From: Bacteroidota bacterium
GTDB taxonomy: Bacteria > Bacteroidota > Bacteroidia > Bacteroidales > Prolixibacteraceae
Reading direction: 5' to 3'
NCBI GenBank assembly: GCA_023412195.1
Contig: JAEYNZ010000120.1
Span: forward strand, 1 to 44,700
Length of the DNA stretch: 44,700 nt
In this document: positions 1 through 8,418 of the stretch, piece by piece
Numbering within the stretch: the stretch's first letter is position 1
Layout of the letters: each line of letters begins with the position of its first letter
The notes under the pieces: generated by a model
Told to the model about the DNA's origin: nothing
Database searches by the model: none
Seen by the model: the letters and a program-made list of their open reading frames with translations, nothing else
Made by a program: the position numbers and the translations under genes

Positions 1-538
1 TTGTGGCATTTTTTTTCTTTTGCCACCAAGGCTCCAAGGCACCAAGAAATCACAAAGAAGAGACACTTATGATATAAACTTCAATCCATGTCATAGCTTC
101 ATTGTGCCCCATTTTGTTGGGGTGACTTCTCGAGATGACAATCAGTTTGTTATATATTTGTCTCATATATTAACCGGAAACTAATGTATTGCTTTATAAA
201 ATATTGGTTAAGCTGTATCACTTAAAGAGACAGCTTTTTTTATGTCCCTTTATTAAATCCGGATAATTGGAGCCTTCTACTATAGAATATGAAAAAAGCA
301 TCTTTTCTTCATACCAGGTCAATACCAAGTCCAGACTAAATTCAATTAAACATGGACCAGGTATAGATTTGAACATGATAAGAAAGAGTCGCAGAAGTTA
401 TCTTATAACCATCAAAGATTAAGGTTGCCCCTGAAAGACAAACCCCTGACATAGTGTTAAGAACCTGTTATAAACTCAAAGAAAAAGCCTCACCTCATCC
501 CTAAAGGCTGGGTGCCCGTAGTTTTATATGCGTACAAA
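1..538. other. Non-coding region with dispersed repeat fragments
   Basis: No convincing gene is seen. Positions about 20-60 carry a 'ccaccaaggctccaaggc' type sequence that resembles a short repeat I recall from many Bacteroidota intergenic regions; this resemblance is from memory only. Positions 131-161 match a second copy at 25572-25602 (see separate entry). A weak hairpin at 486-509 (arms agcct/aggct, read on the minus strand and followed by a T-run) could end the transcript of the phosphoesterase gene that stops at 539, but the stem has only 5 bp. The region is AT-rich. Confidence 0.5.
131..161 (-). repeat. Dispersed 31-nt repeat, copy 1
   Basis: This stretch (cgagatgacaatcag...) is the reverse complement of 25572-25602 with a single mismatch, 30 of 31 bases. 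The other copy is part of a nested palindromic element between divergent genes. Neither copy lies in a gene, so a mobile or palindromic intergenic repeat is more likely than shared coding ancestry. Confidence 0.75.
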
Positions 539-2329
539 TTATTCCGGCTTTACAATTTCAAAGGAATCAATAAGGTTCCCCCCGGCATTTAATGATTTAT
601 AGGAAAGCCTGTTCCCATCGATGTGAATATGCTGATAGAGCCATCCGTTCAGTTCGGTTACCGCGGCATAAGGCTCTTCTGATATTTCTTCCAGTCTGCC
701 GGGAATTCCCAGTGAAATGATATATGCGGTGCCATCGTTGTATGAATCTGTAACTTCACCATTCTTCATGGGCTTTGAGCGCATGTAATAATGCAGGTGC
801 CCGCTGAGTACCATATCGACATGGTATTTATCGAAAACCGGAACCCATTCCTTTTGAATATTCAGATAGGGTTCCTTCCAGTTGTAGGGAGGAAAGTGAA
901 ATACAGCAAATTTCCAATCAGCACTGGTCCCTGCAAGCTGTTCTTCGATCCAGTCTGTTTGTGCATCTGCCCTGGTAGTGGCATCAAGCATCAGGAAAAA
1001 CGCATTTTTATATGTAAAGGAATAACTCTGTCCGGGCGGTACCTCTTTGGGGCCATTGTGCGGATAGCTGAACAAGTCGCGGAACATTTTCGAGCCAAGC
1101 CCCATGCGGTTATCATGATTCCCTGGCACATTCATCAGGGGCTTTTTGCAGATTACATCTTTTGAATACTCAAAAAGCTCATCCCATTGATCGCGGTAGA
1201 GGCCGTCGTCTACCAAATCTCCTGAAATGGCATAAAATGCTGCTTCCGGATGGGCTGAATCAGCTTTGTTGTGCAGCACGCCGAATTCAGGTTTGTTGTG
1301 CACATCGCCAAACCAGATAAACGAAAAGGAACTGTCATTTTCAGGCGTTGAAAAACTGCAGGCATTGTTCCAGTCATCCTCATTACCAATGAGGTATTCA
1401 TATTCTGTTCCGGGCTGTAAATCCTTCAGCTTTGCTGTAAAGCGATGAATATACCTGTCGTTCATCAGTTCACGGTCTTCCATCACAAGCATTTCTGCCT
1501 CCTGTACTTCATGATCCTCCTCCCCTTTTACCCTGTAGATGACATTTCCATGTTCCACTGAAGTATCTGTTCTCCACTGAATATCCAATGAAGTTGCAGG
1601 TTCGGAGCTCCATGTCAGCAACACATGGTCAGGTTCTGAAGAAGACGGAAAGGAAGTTTTACGGAATGCATCTATCAGATGCGACTCTTTCCCACGCCCC
1701 CTGATTGTAGTGAGAAGCTTCTGCCCTTTCATTTCCTCAGGAACATTTTTCAACACAAGCTCAGTCCAGTCGTGGTATGTAAATGCCCCGTCATCTAAAA
1801 CTCCAGTATATTGGTTCTCCGGGATTTCAACTGATATTTCAAGAGGCTGCCCTGAATCCTGCGGGGCAACCGAAACAAAATAATGGTAGGTAAAATTTTC
1901 GAAGCCGTTGATACCAAGTTCTACGGTGCCAGCATCAAAATCCTTTTGCCACACTTCATACGTATGAAAGTCGTTCTGCATCTCCAGGCTGGTTCTTTCA
2001 AACCCCGAAGGTTCCAGCCAGAATGGAAGCACCTTCTGATTCTGGCTCCGCATAACAGAGACCACAACCGGTACATTTACATCAAACACCCAATGCCGGG
2101 TTGCCAGTATTTGCCTCTGGGACTCACTGAACAACGACAAGGCTTTCTGCTGGTCAAGGGCATTCAGTTCAGCCTCATCCATGGTGGCATACAGATGTGT
2201 TATGGTTTCATCCATCACGTGGCCTACGGTTTTTTGTGAAGGAACCGGGCGGGAAACACAACTTAACAGGAAGAAAACAGTGACGTTAAGAAAAACCAGC
2301 TTTATATAAATATCGTTCAGCTTCTTCAT
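539..2329 (-). CDS. Purple acid phosphatase-like metallophosphoesterase, lipoprotein
   Basis: This is a secreted calcineurin-like phosphoesterase of 596 aa. The N-terminus is a lipoprotein signal with lipobox LLSC (Cys24), so the protein is probably anchored in a membrane facing the periplasm or the outside. Residues about 40-230 are a domain I do not recognise. Residues about 234-328 look like the FN3-type N-terminal domain of purple acid phosphatases. The metal-binding core (336-520) shows all blocks: GDVH (Asp342, His344), GDLVDD (Asp371), GNHD (Asn404, His405), His478 and GHLH (His511, His513). The start is ATG. It is the last of five different metallophosphoesterases on this strand and lies 531 bp downstream of the 742-aa secreted protein gene, beyond a terminator and repeats, so it probably has its own promoter. 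The substrate is unknown; phosphomonoester or phosphodiester hydrolysis follows from the family. Confidence 0.9.
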   Translation of the reverse strand: MKKLNDIYIKLVFLNVTVFFLLSCVSRPVPSQKTVGHVMDETITHLYATMDEAELNALDQQKALSLFSESQRQILATRHWVFDVNVPVVVSVMRSQNQKVLPFWLEPSGFERTSLEMQNDFHTYEVWQKDFDAGTVELGINGFENFTYHYFVSVAPQDSGQPLEISVEIPENQYTGVLDDGAFTYHDWTELVLKNVPEEMKGQKLLTTIRGRGKESHLIDAFRKTSFPSSSEPDHVLLTWSSEPATSLDIQWRTDTSVEHGNVIYRVKGEEDHEVQEAEMLVMEDRELMNDRYIHRFTAKLKDLQPGTEYEYLIGNEDDWNNACSFSTPENDSSFSFIWFGDVHNKPEFGVLHNKADSAHPEAAFYAISGDLVDDGLYRDQWDELFEYSKDVICKKPLMNVPGNHDNRMGLGSKMFRDLFSYPHNGPKEVPPGQSYSFTYKNAFFLMLDATTRADAQTDWIEEQLAGTSADWKFAVFHFPPYNWKEPYLNIQKEWVPVFDKYHVDMVLSGHLHYYMRSKPMKNGEVTDSYNDGTAYIISLGIPGRLEEISEEPYAAVTELNGWLYQHIHIDGNRLSYKSLNAGGNLIDSFEIVKPE

Positions 2330-2525
2330 TTTTTTCTATATAATAATCATTAACAACGATACTCAATGTTTTGGTATCAGGATAAATAGACACAAGACAC
2401 AAGACAGGATCATACTGTAATACCTGTATACTATTTAGAAAAATATTTATCTTTTTTTAGCATGATCAAAGTCTTGTTATTTGTATTTCAAAGTCTCTTT
2501 TGAAATCATCTATCATTTAAAATCA

Positions 2526-2648
2526 AAACGACCCCTCCCCGCCTTCCGCCAGCTGGCGGAGAGGGGAAAGACAAGACGTTCTTTAGCAGCATGCTGCCAA
2601 ATTTGCACTGTCCCATAGTCCCTCTTCGGGGGATTTAGGGGGTCGTTT
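2526..2648. repeat. 123-bp element with 10-bp terminal inverted repeats
   Basis: The ends aaacgacccc (2526-2535) and ggggtcgttt (2639-2648) are perfect 10-bp inverted repeats. Inside lies a 16-bp perfect palindrome at 2545-2560 (tccgccagctggcgga). There is no reading frame. Size and structure fit a small non-autonomous palindromic or MITE-like intergenic element. Sequences of the 'cgaccccctaaatccccc' type are familiar to me from Bacteroidota intergenic regions, but that is recollection and not a search. Confidence 0.6.
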
Positions 2649-2650
2649 AC

Positions 2651-2748
2651 AATATTATTTTTCATCGGGCTGTAAAACTCTTTATTGAGGGACTTGTGTC
2701 TTGTTTTTAATATTTTTTTTCTTCTGGCTGAAAAACTCTTTACTGTGG
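2651..2748. repeat. Imperfect tandem repeat, 58-bp period; unit also found inverted at window end
   Basis: The 40 bases from 2651 recur from 2709 with 34 of 40 identical, giving a 58-bp period; the shared core reads aaaactcttta. The first unit (2651-2701) also occurs in reverse orientation at 44645-44695, where 34 bases are identical without a gap (2651-2684 against 44662-44695) and 48 of 51 overall. The repeat lies directly beside the 123-bp element and upstream of a terminator hairpin. It does not code for anything visible. Confidence 0.8.
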
Positions 2749-2774
2749 AATTTATTGCTTTTAAAAATGAAAAG

Positions 2775-2813
2775 AAAAGCGCACCGGGTTTTTGTGAACC
2801 CGGTTACGCTTTT
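2775..2813 (-). terminator. Strong bidirectional terminator hairpin
   Basis: Arms aaaagcg...accgggtt and aacccggt...cgctttt pair over 15 bp, with a 1-nt/2-nt internal bulge and a 6-nt loop. The stem runs into A/T tracts on both sides. It lies 48 bp beyond the stop codon of the 742-aa protein gene (2861) and closes the SusC-SusD-phosphoesterase transcript. Confidence 0.8.
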
Positions 2814-2860
2814 AAAACTACACCTACATTATAAAAAACCTATGAAAGCACACTATATTT

Positions 2861-5089
2861 TTAATTTTTATGGCCAATTACCCCGAGATATCGTCCCAGC
2901 CAGTATGGCAGCAACCAGATATCGCCTGCACTGTATTCTGATGTTCCGTTGCTGCCTGTCCGGTCGAGCCTGAACATGTTGGCATTATGTCTTTGTACCG
3001 GGCGCTCATCGGGCGGAAGTACCTCTTTAATTTCCTGGGTCCGGAAATTTGGCTCCATGGGTTCAATATCCTGCCGGTGACTGTTTTTAATATCCCACTG
3101 GATCAGATCGAGTGGATGTTCCTGCAGGTACCATACTGCTTCATCCAGGTCAAAATCGTCGGTTACCATACCTGTAAACAGGTTCCACAGGCCATCTTTT
3201 TCAGGGCGTTCATATTCCCAATGATCAATGATGCTTTCCCTGAACATTGCTTTCAGGGAATCATTAAATGCATAGCGGTAAAGTCCCCAATACCCCAGAA
3301 AATACATTTCGTCATCAGAATGGTTCCATGATCCGGAAAGCATCTTACTCCATTCATCAGCTCCTTCAGGGGCTCTTCCGATTTCTTCCATGGGGCGCAT
3401 CAGGTTTTCGAGGTAACCATGCTGATGCATCAGTTCAAAAGCCTTTTCCTTATATATTTCCTTACCGGTAAAATGGTATACAGTCTGAAGCATGGCCACA
3501 ATGTTGGAACTGTTTAGCTTCCTGTCACCAATGGAAGTTGGAAAACCGTTCACGTAATCGGGATGCCATTTCCCCCAGAGCGTAGGTTTGCCGTCGAAGT
3601 CGATCAGGTAAAAATCATTGTCGACAACATGCTGCATAAGTTCATCGAGTAATCGGATAGCCTTATTTCTGACAGGCTCCACATCTGTCAGTTCTGCTAT
3701 GGCTCCAAAAACAAATACATGCCCGATGGCTTCATCACTGCTTGTGGTTGCTTTCCAGTCCCATTCAGGATCAGCGGAATGTTGCCAACGTTCAGGGTCT
3801 GAAAGTATTTCAATGTAACCACTCCTTTCGAATGAACGGGAAGGAAATCCCGGAACCGGGTTCACCGTATACAAACGTTCCATGGCATCAAGTGATTCAA
3901 TGATATTTTGAAGGGCTTCCGGAGATTCTTCTACTTCATACCGGAACACCTGGCTGCAAAGGTACATGGAAGTCCATAAGCCATCATTATCGGAATCGGC
4001 AAGGTAGCCTGTGGAAAGGTTTCCATCCTTCATGCCGCTTAATGTAGCATTGAATCCATGCCGTATATGACGCTTACGCACCTGGTCTTCATAATAAATA
4101 GCCTTCTCATGCAGGGTCATTTCCTTATAGGCAATTTTGGCAAGTCCCCGGTCTGTTAATATCAGGACCGTACTATCCGGTCCTGCTGCAATATCAATTA
4201 CCTTGTTGCCCGGAAGCCAGCGTTCACCGTAATAATAGTTGTATTTTCCATCGTTGCGCAGCATAAAAGCTCCCTCAGGGGTTCCAAACCAGGCTTTTCC
4301 GTTTACTTCACTTACAACTGTAATTTCAGGAACCGGAACTTTGGTATGTGTCTGTCCAACCCGCTGCTGATTAATGTTATTGATTACTATATACCCATTT
4401 TTTGTACCTATTAACACCTTTGTGCCTGAATCAAATAAATCGAAGGAAGTAAATCCATTCCCTTTATAGAAAAGTTCAGGGTTTTTGGTTCCAGGGGCAA
4501 AAGTATAGAGGCCGCTGGATGTTAAAATCCAAAACATGTCTTTATTTCCTGCATGCTTCACTTCAATGATCTGTTCTGGAACACTTCCATTCCACAGTTG
4601 TTTCGAATCTTTCACAAGTTTTATAGCTGATCCTTCAGCCACCAGGAATGTAAAATCGTCACCACCGGCAAAAAGCCGTGCTGCAGGCATCTGATGTTTT
4701 GAAAAGAGTATACCTGCCCATGCATTGCTGATAACAGCCTCATTATCGAGATAAACCAGCTGCTTTTTATAGGAACCTATACCGGCTATTGATTTATCAG
4801 CCATTGGCCGGTAAGTTCCATCCGGTTCCAGTGTTCCTGGATACAAAAACTCAGCCCCGTGCGGATGCATCAAACCGGCTGAAGAAAGCACCTGTATTTT
4901 CCCGTTCCTGTCAGAAGCCACTTTGTATAATGAAACATCAGACTGATTTAAATAATATTTTATGCTGTAATCCTGAATAAAAGGAGTGTCAGCATGTACA
5001 GGTTTACTTTCGATTCCAGCCTCACATGGGATGACAAATACGAAAAATGCAGATAAAAGAAGGATAGATTTGATCCCGAATGCTTTCAT
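2861..5089 (-). CDS. Secreted protein, propeller-like N-half and alpha-helical C-half
   Basis: I do not recognise this 742-aa protein. It begins with a Sec signal peptide (hydrophobic core, then PCEAG). The first half, to about residue 320, has repeated strand patterns such as 'VLIGTKNGYIVINN', 'AWFGTPEGAFMLRND' and 'VLILTDRGLAKIAY', as in beta-propeller sensor repeats. The second half is rich in helices and Trp/Tyr, with 'NLSTGYLADSDNDGLWTS' and 'ESLDAMERLYTVNPVPGFPS', and recalls an alpha/alpha toroid of the kind found in glycan-active enzymes. The start was set to the ATG at 5089; a TTG nine bases upstream is less likely. The gene begins 10 bp after the stop of the phosphoesterase gene at 5100, so the two are surely co-transcribed and may act on one substrate outside the cytoplasm. 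Function is unknown; enzyme and binding protein are both possible. Confidence 0.8.
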   Translation of the reverse strand: MKAFGIKSILLLSAFFVFVIPCEAGIESKPVHADTPFIQDYSIKYYLNQSDVSLYKVASDRNGKIQVLSSAGLMHPHGAEFLYPGTLEPDGTYRPMADKSIAGIGSYKKQLVYLDNEAVISNAWAGILFSKHQMPAARLFAGGDDFTFLVAEGSAIKLVKDSKQLWNGSVPEQIIEVKHAGNKDMFWILTSSGLYTFAPGTKNPELFYKGNGFTSFDLFDSGTKVLIGTKNGYIVINNINQQRVGQTHTKVPVPEITVVSEVNGKAWFGTPEGAFMLRNDGKYNYYYGERWLPGNKVIDIAAGPDSTVLILTDRGLAKIAYKEMTLHEKAIYYEDQVRKRHIRHGFNATLSGMKDGNLSTGYLADSDNDGLWTSMYLCSQVFRYEVEESPEALQNIIESLDAMERLYTVNPVPGFPSRSFERSGYIEILSDPERWQHSADPEWDWKATTSSDEAIGHVFVFGAIAELTDVEPVRNKAIRLLDELMQHVVDNDFYLIDFDGKPTLWGKWHPDYVNGFPTSIGDRKLNSSNIVAMLQTVYHFTGKEIYKEKAFELMHQHGYLENLMRPMEEIGRAPEGADEWSKMLSGSWNHSDDEMYFLGYWGLYRYAFNDSLKAMFRESIIDHWEYERPEKDGLWNLFTGMVTDDFDLDEAVWYLQEHPLDLIQWDIKNSHRQDIEPMEPNFRTQEIKEVLPPDERPVQRHNANMFRLDRTGSNGTSEYSAGDIWLLPYWLGRYLGVIGHKN

Positions 5090-5099
5090 AATAGGCAAT

Positions 5100-6641
5100 T
5101 TATAAAGTTGATTTACCTGAACGTACCCTGAATATACGGGTTCCTGTCCAGGTCTGGTTAAACATATCAGTGGTCCTTATTGTAAGGGTATGTGTCCCTT
5201 CAGCAAGACCGGCCGGCAGTTTGGCTTTCCACATGTGGGTTGAAACGCTGGGATAATCCATTTTATAACCAAATGCCTGTTCCAGTGATTCACCATTCAA
5301 TTTTGTTTCAAGTACAGGGCTTAGCTGGTGCATTCTCAAGCATGCAGGGTCAACAGCACTTACCTGCTCCATTGAGTTCCAGTTTCCGTTTCTGCCAATG
5401 CGCATTTCAACCAGCGACCGTGCAGAACCTGCAAATATATTGACCAGTACGCTGGCAGTATCCAGTTCCTGTGTGGTAATTTCATCCGGCATGTAAATAT
5501 TCATCTGGTAATCAACCGGCCTCCGGGCAGCTTTATAGCGAATGCTGTATTGATTGCCTGAGAAGGTTATGATTGAATAGCCATTGGGAGCCCCGTCATT
5601 CATGGTGGCATGAGGAATTCCCAGCTCATCATGCAAGCCACACCACCAGCTTCCACACACAGTTGCATTGATCAGATGATGATGAGGTTCACTGCCTTTC
5701 CACCCCATTGCTGTATCTACAAAAACATTAATCTGTTCATGTACGTGTCCTGATATTGAAAATGTATGTCTCCTGCCTGCAAGTATTTCATATAGTATAT
5801 CCCGGTTTTCAGTCCGGATAACCGGTGCATGCATCATGAGTACCACCAGCTTTTCTTCCGGAACATATTCAAGGTATTTTCTGACAAAATCAAGCTGGCC
5901 TTCATCTAGGTGTGAAGTATATTTACCCCCGGGGTTGAAATATATGTTGTTAAGGCCTATAAATACTACCTGGCCGTATTCAAAAGCATATATTGAAGGC
6001 CCGAAATGGCTTCTGAAAGTTTTGTCCTTATTAATATTTTCTGTTTCATCCCGGTCATGATCATGGTTCCCGAAGATGTTATACCATGGAATTCCAATTT
6101 GCCCGATACCCTGGCTTACTTCTGCAAACAGAGTGGGGTCATCGGCAACAATATCGCCAAGCGAAACGCCAAAGGCAGCGTCAGTTTCCATGCACTCTTC
6201 CACCACATCATGCATCACAAAATTGACCTCGCGAAGGCCACGTGCCTGTGTATCTCCAAAAAACAAAGTTGAGAAAGTATTGGGTTCGGGTGCATACCTT
6301 AGGGCAAAGTGTACACCGGAATCAACGGGAAGATTTTCTGTAAGTACAAAATGCTGCGGGATGTTAACCTCATTCAAAGGTACTGCATAATTTGCAGGTT
6401 TAATCACAAATACAGAATTTACATCTTCTGCTGAAAGCGTCCATTCTCCAGCCTGACTGGTCAATACCACATCTTTTCCATTCGATACACAAACTCCTTC
6501 AATACCGGGTTCTCCCTGATCCCGGAAGCCATTGAGATTTTTATCCTGAAATACGATCCCGCGGAGACTGTCCCGTCCGGAGGCAGCTACCAGTTTAGGG
6601 CCAAAAAATACCAGCAGAAAAATAACCCAAATATGCCTCAT
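5100..6641 (-). CDS. Secreted calcineurin-like phosphoesterase with MetallophosN/C-like domains
   Basis: A 513-aa phosphoesterase with a signal peptide (about 1-22, cut near VAAS). Residues about 25-115 form a beta-sandwich of the MetallophosN/SdrD-B type ('DKNLNGFRDQGEPGIEGV'). The catalytic core (about 123-310) has GDTQ (Asp130, Gln132), GDIVADD (Asp163), GNHDHDRD (Asn192, His193), His271 and GHVH (His299, His301). Residues about 330-510 fit the MetallophosC domain. ATG at 6641 is preferred; GTG/TTG codons lie 3-6 bases upstream. The gene follows SusD but a hairpin terminator at 6659-6694 lies between them. In this family the N- and C-terminal domains often occur in Bacteroidota proteins of unknown substrate. 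Confidence 0.9.
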   Translation of the reverse strand: MRHIWVIFLLVFFGPKLVAASGRDSLRGIVFQDKNLNGFRDQGEPGIEGVCVSNGKDVVLTSQAGEWTLSAEDVNSVFVIKPANYAVPLNEVNIPQHFVLTENLPVDSGVHFALRYAPEPNTFSTLFFGDTQARGLREVNFVMHDVVEECMETDAAFGVSLGDIVADDPTLFAEVSQGIGQIGIPWYNIFGNHDHDRDETENINKDKTFRSHFGPSIYAFEYGQVVFIGLNNIYFNPGGKYTSHLDEGQLDFVRKYLEYVPEEKLVVLMMHAPVIRTENRDILYEILAGRRHTFSISGHVHEQINVFVDTAMGWKGSEPHHHLINATVCGSWWCGLHDELGIPHATMNDGAPNGYSIITFSGNQYSIRYKAARRPVDYQMNIYMPDEITTQELDTASVLVNIFAGSARSLVEMRIGRNGNWNSMEQVSAVDPACLRMHQLSPVLETKLNGESLEQAFGYKMDYPSVSTHMWKAKLPAGLAEGTHTLTIRTTDMFNQTWTGTRIFRVRSGKSTL

Positions 6642-6658
6642 CAACACATTTTTTTTAA

Positions 6659-6694
6659 AAGAAGAGACATGGAATCATCCCATGTCCTCTTCTT
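6659..6694 (-). terminator. Terminator or attenuator between SusD and phosphoesterase
   Basis: On the minus strand a 14-bp stem (arms aagaagaggacatgg and ccatgtctcttctt, one bulged base, 6-nt loop) is followed by TTTT and an A-run. It sits between the SusD stop and the ATG at 6641. It may reduce transcription of the downstream phosphoesterase and the 742-aa protein relative to SusCD, or protect the 3' end of SusCD mRNA. Confidence 0.65.
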
Positions 6695-6717
6695 ATATCA
6701 AAAGAAACCATACTAAA

Positions 6718-8397
6718 TTACCAGGGTTTGTTCGTTCCCTGTACCACCCATGGCCTTGAATAAACGCTATTTTTTCCAAGTGGGCCGGAATACTGGGTAG
6801 TTTCGAGCCTTTCAATTGCGGCATTCACATTTTCAGTGTTGTTGTTCAGTTCATCACTGCCATAACCGAAACGTAATGCGGGAACAGGTGCACGGGCCAC
6901 ATCGGTACTCAGTGTTAACACCGGCAGGCCTGTCCTTCTATAGTCAAGCCATGCTTCCGTTGCATTTGTAAAACTGGCAACCCACTTCTGAGTCATAATC
7001 TGTTCAAGAGTCCCGTCAAAAGCAACATTTGGATAAAAAGCGTCAAACTGGTCCCCTACTCCCCAGGTAATCAATGAATTTTGGATTCCTGCCCTGTAAT
7101 GATCTTCAGCTGAGCCACCTACATTCCATCCTTTCAATGCAAGTTCTGCTAGCGTAAAATGCATTTCAGCAGCAGATACAATCCTTGCCTGCAATAAATC
7201 GCCCTGCCTTGGCTCTCCGTCCATAAACTGAGGGTGCAAAGTGGATACATGATGATTAAACCTTCCCTGTGCACCGTTATAGGCACCATTATATGTATGG
7301 ATATCACTCATGCGCATACCGGGAGGTACTCCAACAAACTCACTGTCATTGAAACTTGCATCATTCGGGTTATATAATTTGGTAAAAGTTTCATTCCTTC
7401 CCTGGTAGTCTATCCAGTTTGGAAGAATATCAGTTTCAACTCCGTTTACCAACATCTTTTCGGGAGCAGTTGAGCCTGAAATGGAATTATCAGGTACCCA
7501 TCTGATGGTTACGGGAGCATACCATACATGTAAACGTGGGTCATTTGTACTGTCCAGCTGTTCAATGATCGTAGAGGCAGCCATATACCTTGTAGAACTT
7601 GTTTCATCGGTATAAATAAACGGCCACTGATCATTAGGTCCGCCCGTATAATCCATCGTGGCATCTTCAGCGGCTGTTGAGATAAACTTCCCGCTTGCAA
7701 CAACAGCTTCCACTTCACCCTGCACTCCCGGGTTCTTTTCTGAAATTCTTACATAATAGCGTATCAGAAGGGAATTTGCGAATTTTTCCCAGTTTGACAT
7801 GTCTCCACCATAATAGAGGTCTACATTGCCGTTAACGTTGGTATTATCTCCGGCAGCAAACAAAGCAGCTGCAGATTTTAAATCTTCAATAACACCATTG
7901 TAAATTGCTTCCTGCGTATCATACGCAGGATACAGATGTTGCATCTCACCTGTAAAAGCCTGTAGCGCCTGACTGTAAGGCGCGTCACCCCAGTAATCGG
8001 CAATTTGTCCAAAAAGAAATGCACGCATTGTTAGTCCGACTGCTTCATGAAAAGGAAATCCATCTCTTTGTGCAGTCTGAATCATCAATTCATTGGTGCG
8101 TAAAATACCATAGTAGCCTTCCCATCCGCGTGTGTCCCAATCGAAATAATTGGTGGCATCACCCCAGCCTGATGCATGAATGAACTGCATGGCCCCTGCC
8201 ATATTATCAAGCCCTAATGAAAGATAGTTTGCAGCAGAAGGCCCGAGAACCGAGGGCATTAAAAGGTTAACATTTGCTCCTTCAGGTTCAATGGCATTGG
8301 GGTTACGGTTTATATCCGACAGATCTTCACATGAAGACATCATCCCAAATGCCAGTATACTGATCATGATTATTTTAAAATATTTCATAGTATTCAT
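6718..8397 (-). CDS. SusD/RagB-family surface glycan-binding lipoprotein
   Basis: The 559-aa protein starts with a lipoprotein signal (lipobox MSSC, Cys23) followed by acidic residues (EDLSD), as in surface-exported Bacteroidota lipoproteins. 'DINRNPNA', the TPR-like helices with 'GLTMRAFLFGQIADYWGDAPYS', and the C-terminal region with 'ATEAWLDYRRTGLP' are typical of SusD-like proteins, closest in my reading to the SusD-like_2 group. SusD caps the SusC barrel and helps bind the imported ligand at the outer membrane. The gene lies 21 bp after SusC, the usual order. Ligand cannot be read from sequence; context suggests a phosphorylated glycan or sugar derivative. Confidence 0.95.
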   Translation of the reverse strand: MNTMKYFKIIMISILAFGMMSSCEDLSDINRNPNAIEPEGANVNLLMPSVLGPSAANYLSLGLDNMAGAMQFIHASGWGDATNYFDWDTRGWEGYYGILRTNELMIQTAQRDGFPFHEAVGLTMRAFLFGQIADYWGDAPYSQALQAFTGEMQHLYPAYDTQEAIYNGVIEDLKSAAALFAAGDNTNVNGNVDLYYGGDMSNWEKFANSLLIRYYVRISEKNPGVQGEVEAVVASGKFISTAAEDATMDYTGGPNDQWPFIYTDETSSTRYMAASTIIEQLDSTNDPRLHVWYAPVTIRWVPDNSISGSTAPEKMLVNGVETDILPNWIDYQGRNETFTKLYNPNDASFNDSEFVGVPPGMRMSDIHTYNGAYNGAQGRFNHHVSTLHPQFMDGEPRQGDLLQARIVSAAEMHFTLAELALKGWNVGGSAEDHYRAGIQNSLITWGVGDQFDAFYPNVAFDGTLEQIMTQKWVASFTNATEAWLDYRRTGLPVLTLSTDVARAPVPALRFGYGSDELNNNTENVNAAIERLETTQYSGPLGKNSVYSRPWVVQGTNKPW

Positions 8398-8418
8398 ATC
8401 TTTTAGGATAACTGGTTA

